A stretch of DNA of 64,000 bases from Atrina japonica (Eukaryota; Mollusca; Bivalvia; Pterioida; Pinnidae): assembly GCA_030159075.1 (NCBI GenBank), contig BROG01000247.1:248001-312000 (forward strand). Reading direction: 5' to 3'. A program made the translations under genes and the position numbers. Positions 61,675-64,000 of this stretch are shown one piece after another. Below the pieces are notes generated by a model. It was given only the letters and a program-made list of their open reading frames with translations, did not search any database and was not told the DNA's origin. Each line of letters starts with the position of its first letter. Position 1 is the stretch's first letter.

Positions 61675-61684
61675 GAATATTGGA

Positions 61685-62040
61685 AATTCAGAGGACCAGC
61701 ATTTTTTATCAGTATAAACGAGGTTCAAAATAAGAGAAACGGGAAATGTTGACAGTATTGGAAGTTTTGTTTTATCTCTCGATCCCATCGATTTATTATT
61801 ATTATTATTTTATTATTATTTCCCTCCGTGTTTGAAGCACTCAATAAACCCGGACTAACATTTGGAATCAGTAATGCCTAATGCATTGTAGCATCATTTG
61901 ACCATCAGTAATTGATTGAAAAGAGTGAATGTGTATTAAAAAAAAGGTAATCTCATAGATTTTCTGCTAGTCGGGTCAAAGCTTTATTTTCGATTAAACC
62001 TGTATTAATACCCGAATTAGATACTTACTCACGTAAATCA
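61685..62040. other. AT-rich DNA with a short (ATT)n at 61795-61820
   Basis: Nothing else supported. Confidence 0.4.
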
Positions 62041-62044
62041 CAAA

Positions 62045-62205
62045 CGGTAATTTAAGGATATAAAATCTCGGATACATATACAAATCTGATGACTTTGGAC
62101 AAACATTGGCCTCTTAAAATCTAGAGGTGGGATCAGGTACCATGGAGTAGTAAGCATCCTTTTTGACCGATCACACCCGCCATTAGTCCACAGTCAAATC
62201 CATAT
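62045..62205 (-). mobile_element. PLE 3'-tail fragment
   Basis: Plus strand GGACAAACATTGGCCTCTT, AGAGGTGGGATCAGGTACCA, TGGAGTAGTAAGCATCC and GATCACACCCGCCATTAGTC are the complement of the PLE tail in order. Confidence 0.7.
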
Positions 62206-62409
62206 TCAAATGAAAGAAAAACACACATATAGACTCAGACCAATATTATAATACGTCTCCAATGATTCTTAAGAATATCTGATTTGTAATTTTCGTTTCT
62301 AGTTCTAGTTCTTTCTATACATTATATAACACAATGCGGGGAAAACTTAACTTGTTTTTATAGCTTATATGATGAATAAGTCATAAGCATTAATTTATTG
62401 CAATTGGGT

Positions 62410-62725
62410 TCGTGTTAGATTTTTCTTTTTCTAAAGAAAATTACAAAAACGTCGCATCATTCGTCAAAGTTAGGTGAGAAACTTCGTCTTTTTAATATTG
62501 AAAATTTTCAACAACAAAAAAGAGAACTAATGTGCTAGTCTTTTGGGAGAGACGTAACACAAAGAACCATTGTTAACCAGAGATAACAAATCACAGGCAA
62601 TAATGCATTGTTATGCTTTTTGTGACATAGAACTGAAATTATAACACATTAAATTGGCGACACTTCCATATCTGCAACACTTTTTTTTTACTTTGCGTAA
62701 AACAAAAGAAAACAATACACACGAT
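62410..62725 (+). repeat. Dispersed repeat, copy 2 of the 58/62-kb pair
   Basis: GCATCATTCGTCAAAGTTAG, AACACAAAGAACCATTGTTA, GAACTGAAATTATAACACA and ACACTTCCATATCTGCAAC match 58640-58960. Confidence 0.7.
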
Positions 62726-62729
62726 GGTA

Positions 62730-64000
62730 GATTACAAGGGCTTCCGAAAAGAATCAATTCCAGTGCGTAAACTTATATATTTGCGACATCTGTATTTCGC
62801 GTATTCGCCTTTTTAGAAACATTCTCGATTACATGGATTCACGGAAAATATTTGCTAGATACTTCAATTCGCGAATTTACACAAGAGTCAATATTTCAAA
62901 ATAAAAGTTATTTACAAGAAACAAATCAACTATGTACTACTCGGCAAAAATATTTATGTCGTAGAATGTTTCATGGACGCGCAGACGAGAGACATTTATT
63001 ATCTTTACTCCATTCAATAATATCAATTCTGCGTAGTATACCTTCGCACGCACGCTCAGAATCTGATACTACCATGACTCTCCTGTCTTAACAGACTAGG
63101 CCCTGTTTCATTCAGTTTGCTGGATGTGTAGGTTCAGAAATTCCGCACGAGACGGATTGTTTGCGGTAGATATAGATGAGGCGTAGCATTAAATCGTATT
63201 AACGTCAGACGGTAAAACATACGCTGCAATGGTTTGCACATTAGTTGTGGTACAGCTATATCATACTATAAGTAAATTCTAAACATTCCTAGACTTCTGT
63301 TGTTTCACAACATATTCCGGTGCGTGTAACTGTTTCACAACAACTATCTCGTTTTTTTGACATTTTAAACCGCAGTTGCCTCTGATAATGTAAAAATGCG
63401 TTGATATCCATCACCTAACAATCATTGAGGGATTGAAATGTTTAAATGCATTTCATCAGCATGGCAACAGAAATATGACTCAGACAAAGAATGGTCATTT
63501 TATAGAATTTAACGATTGCATTCACTTTTAGCTGTCGTATTCCGATACATTTGGTCCTATATACACATTAATTATCATCACGAATGAACTCCCTCCTCCA
63601 AACAAAAATAACATGGTGTCGAGGGGATATTAGGACTCTTCAATAGATATTAGTGATGTGATAACCTAATGACGATATAGGACACGTATTGTGTTTATTT
63701 AAGGCTAACATACATATATTACAGCATAATACTATTTAAAATCATATCGTATTTCATCAAAGCCGAAATAAACGGGTGGATTGACATCTAGTTCTTATTT
63801 CTCTAAGATGTTAATTCCAGATAATAGAAGAATTTGATGTAAGTAAAACTGTAACAAATGAGGGCAAGAGATTTAAATATGAAATTTAATTACGCAGGAA
63901 AACAATACAAAAATTACAAATATTCCTCTTGAATACTTTCTTATGAAGTTCATTTTAACATTATCTTGACAGCAAATACACACACACATTAAATATATAT
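62730..64000. other. AT-rich DNA, nothing recognised
   Basis: A 79-codon frame at 62852-63091 has no recognisable motif. No repeat match noticed. Confidence 0.35.

Noticed and set aside
62852..63091. 79-codon frame as a gene
   Set aside because: No recognisable motif, no splice context, and length compatible with chance.

Overview
The window reads as non-coding nuclear DNA of an invertebrate animal, most likely a mollusc and probably a bivalve. The clues are AT-rich sequence, very long (TA)n, (CA)n, (TC)n and (CATA)n microsatellites, tRNA-derived SINEs with the body seen in bivalves and gastropods, many decayed copies of one Penelope-like retroelement (PLE), and small DNA transposons with TA or TTAA target sites. 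The species assignment is inference. I find no convincing host protein gene, no operon, no genuine tRNA or rRNA gene and no CRISPR. Nearly every longer reading frame is a transposon remnant or a translated microsatellite.

Layout. 1-6 kb: several 3' fragments of the PLE and a 520-bp GATA/GACA/CATA microsatellite. 6.6-9.1 kb: a nest made of a pogo-like element (TA target, terminal inverted repeats) that holds a hammerhead-ribozyme repeat and a SINE, followed by a (TA)n tract and an inverted pair of a second SINE, one copy of which holds a small MITE. 9.7-10.5 kb: a 5'-truncated PLE reverse transcriptase on the minus strand. 11-11.8 kb: a roughly 150-bp tandem array. 15-25 kb: a TTAA MITE, a two-part unidentified frame, two internally deleted Tc1-type transposons, a foldback element and a 140-bp hairpin. 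27.6-31.7 kb: three tandem arrays. 32-36 kb: a hAT-like MITE, SINEs and repeats. 36.5-39.5 kb: a 2.9-kb element with near-identical 460-bp direct terminal repeats. 40-42.3 kb: SINEs and an LTR-like pair. 43-50 kb: long microsatellites, MITEs and hammerhead repeats. 50-58.6 kb: a worn PLE covering most of its ORF, SINEs, and the best PLE copy. 58.6-62.7 kb: three SINEs, two with perfect 11-bp target duplications, a 760-bp foldback element and dispersed repeats. The remainder is featureless AT-rich DNA.

How the parts relate. The PLE supplies an RT with the YIDD motif, and about ten dispersed copies of its 3' tail look like 5'-truncated offspring. A separate dispersed repeat carries a hammerhead-ribozyme fold in four copies and shares a short motif with the PLE tail. 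The MITEs, foldback elements and SINEs are non-autonomous and depend on enzymes not encoded here. Points most worth checking are the hammerhead family, the conserved open frame that continues past the PLE UGA stop, the direct-repeat element at 36.5-39.5 kb, and the foldback family.
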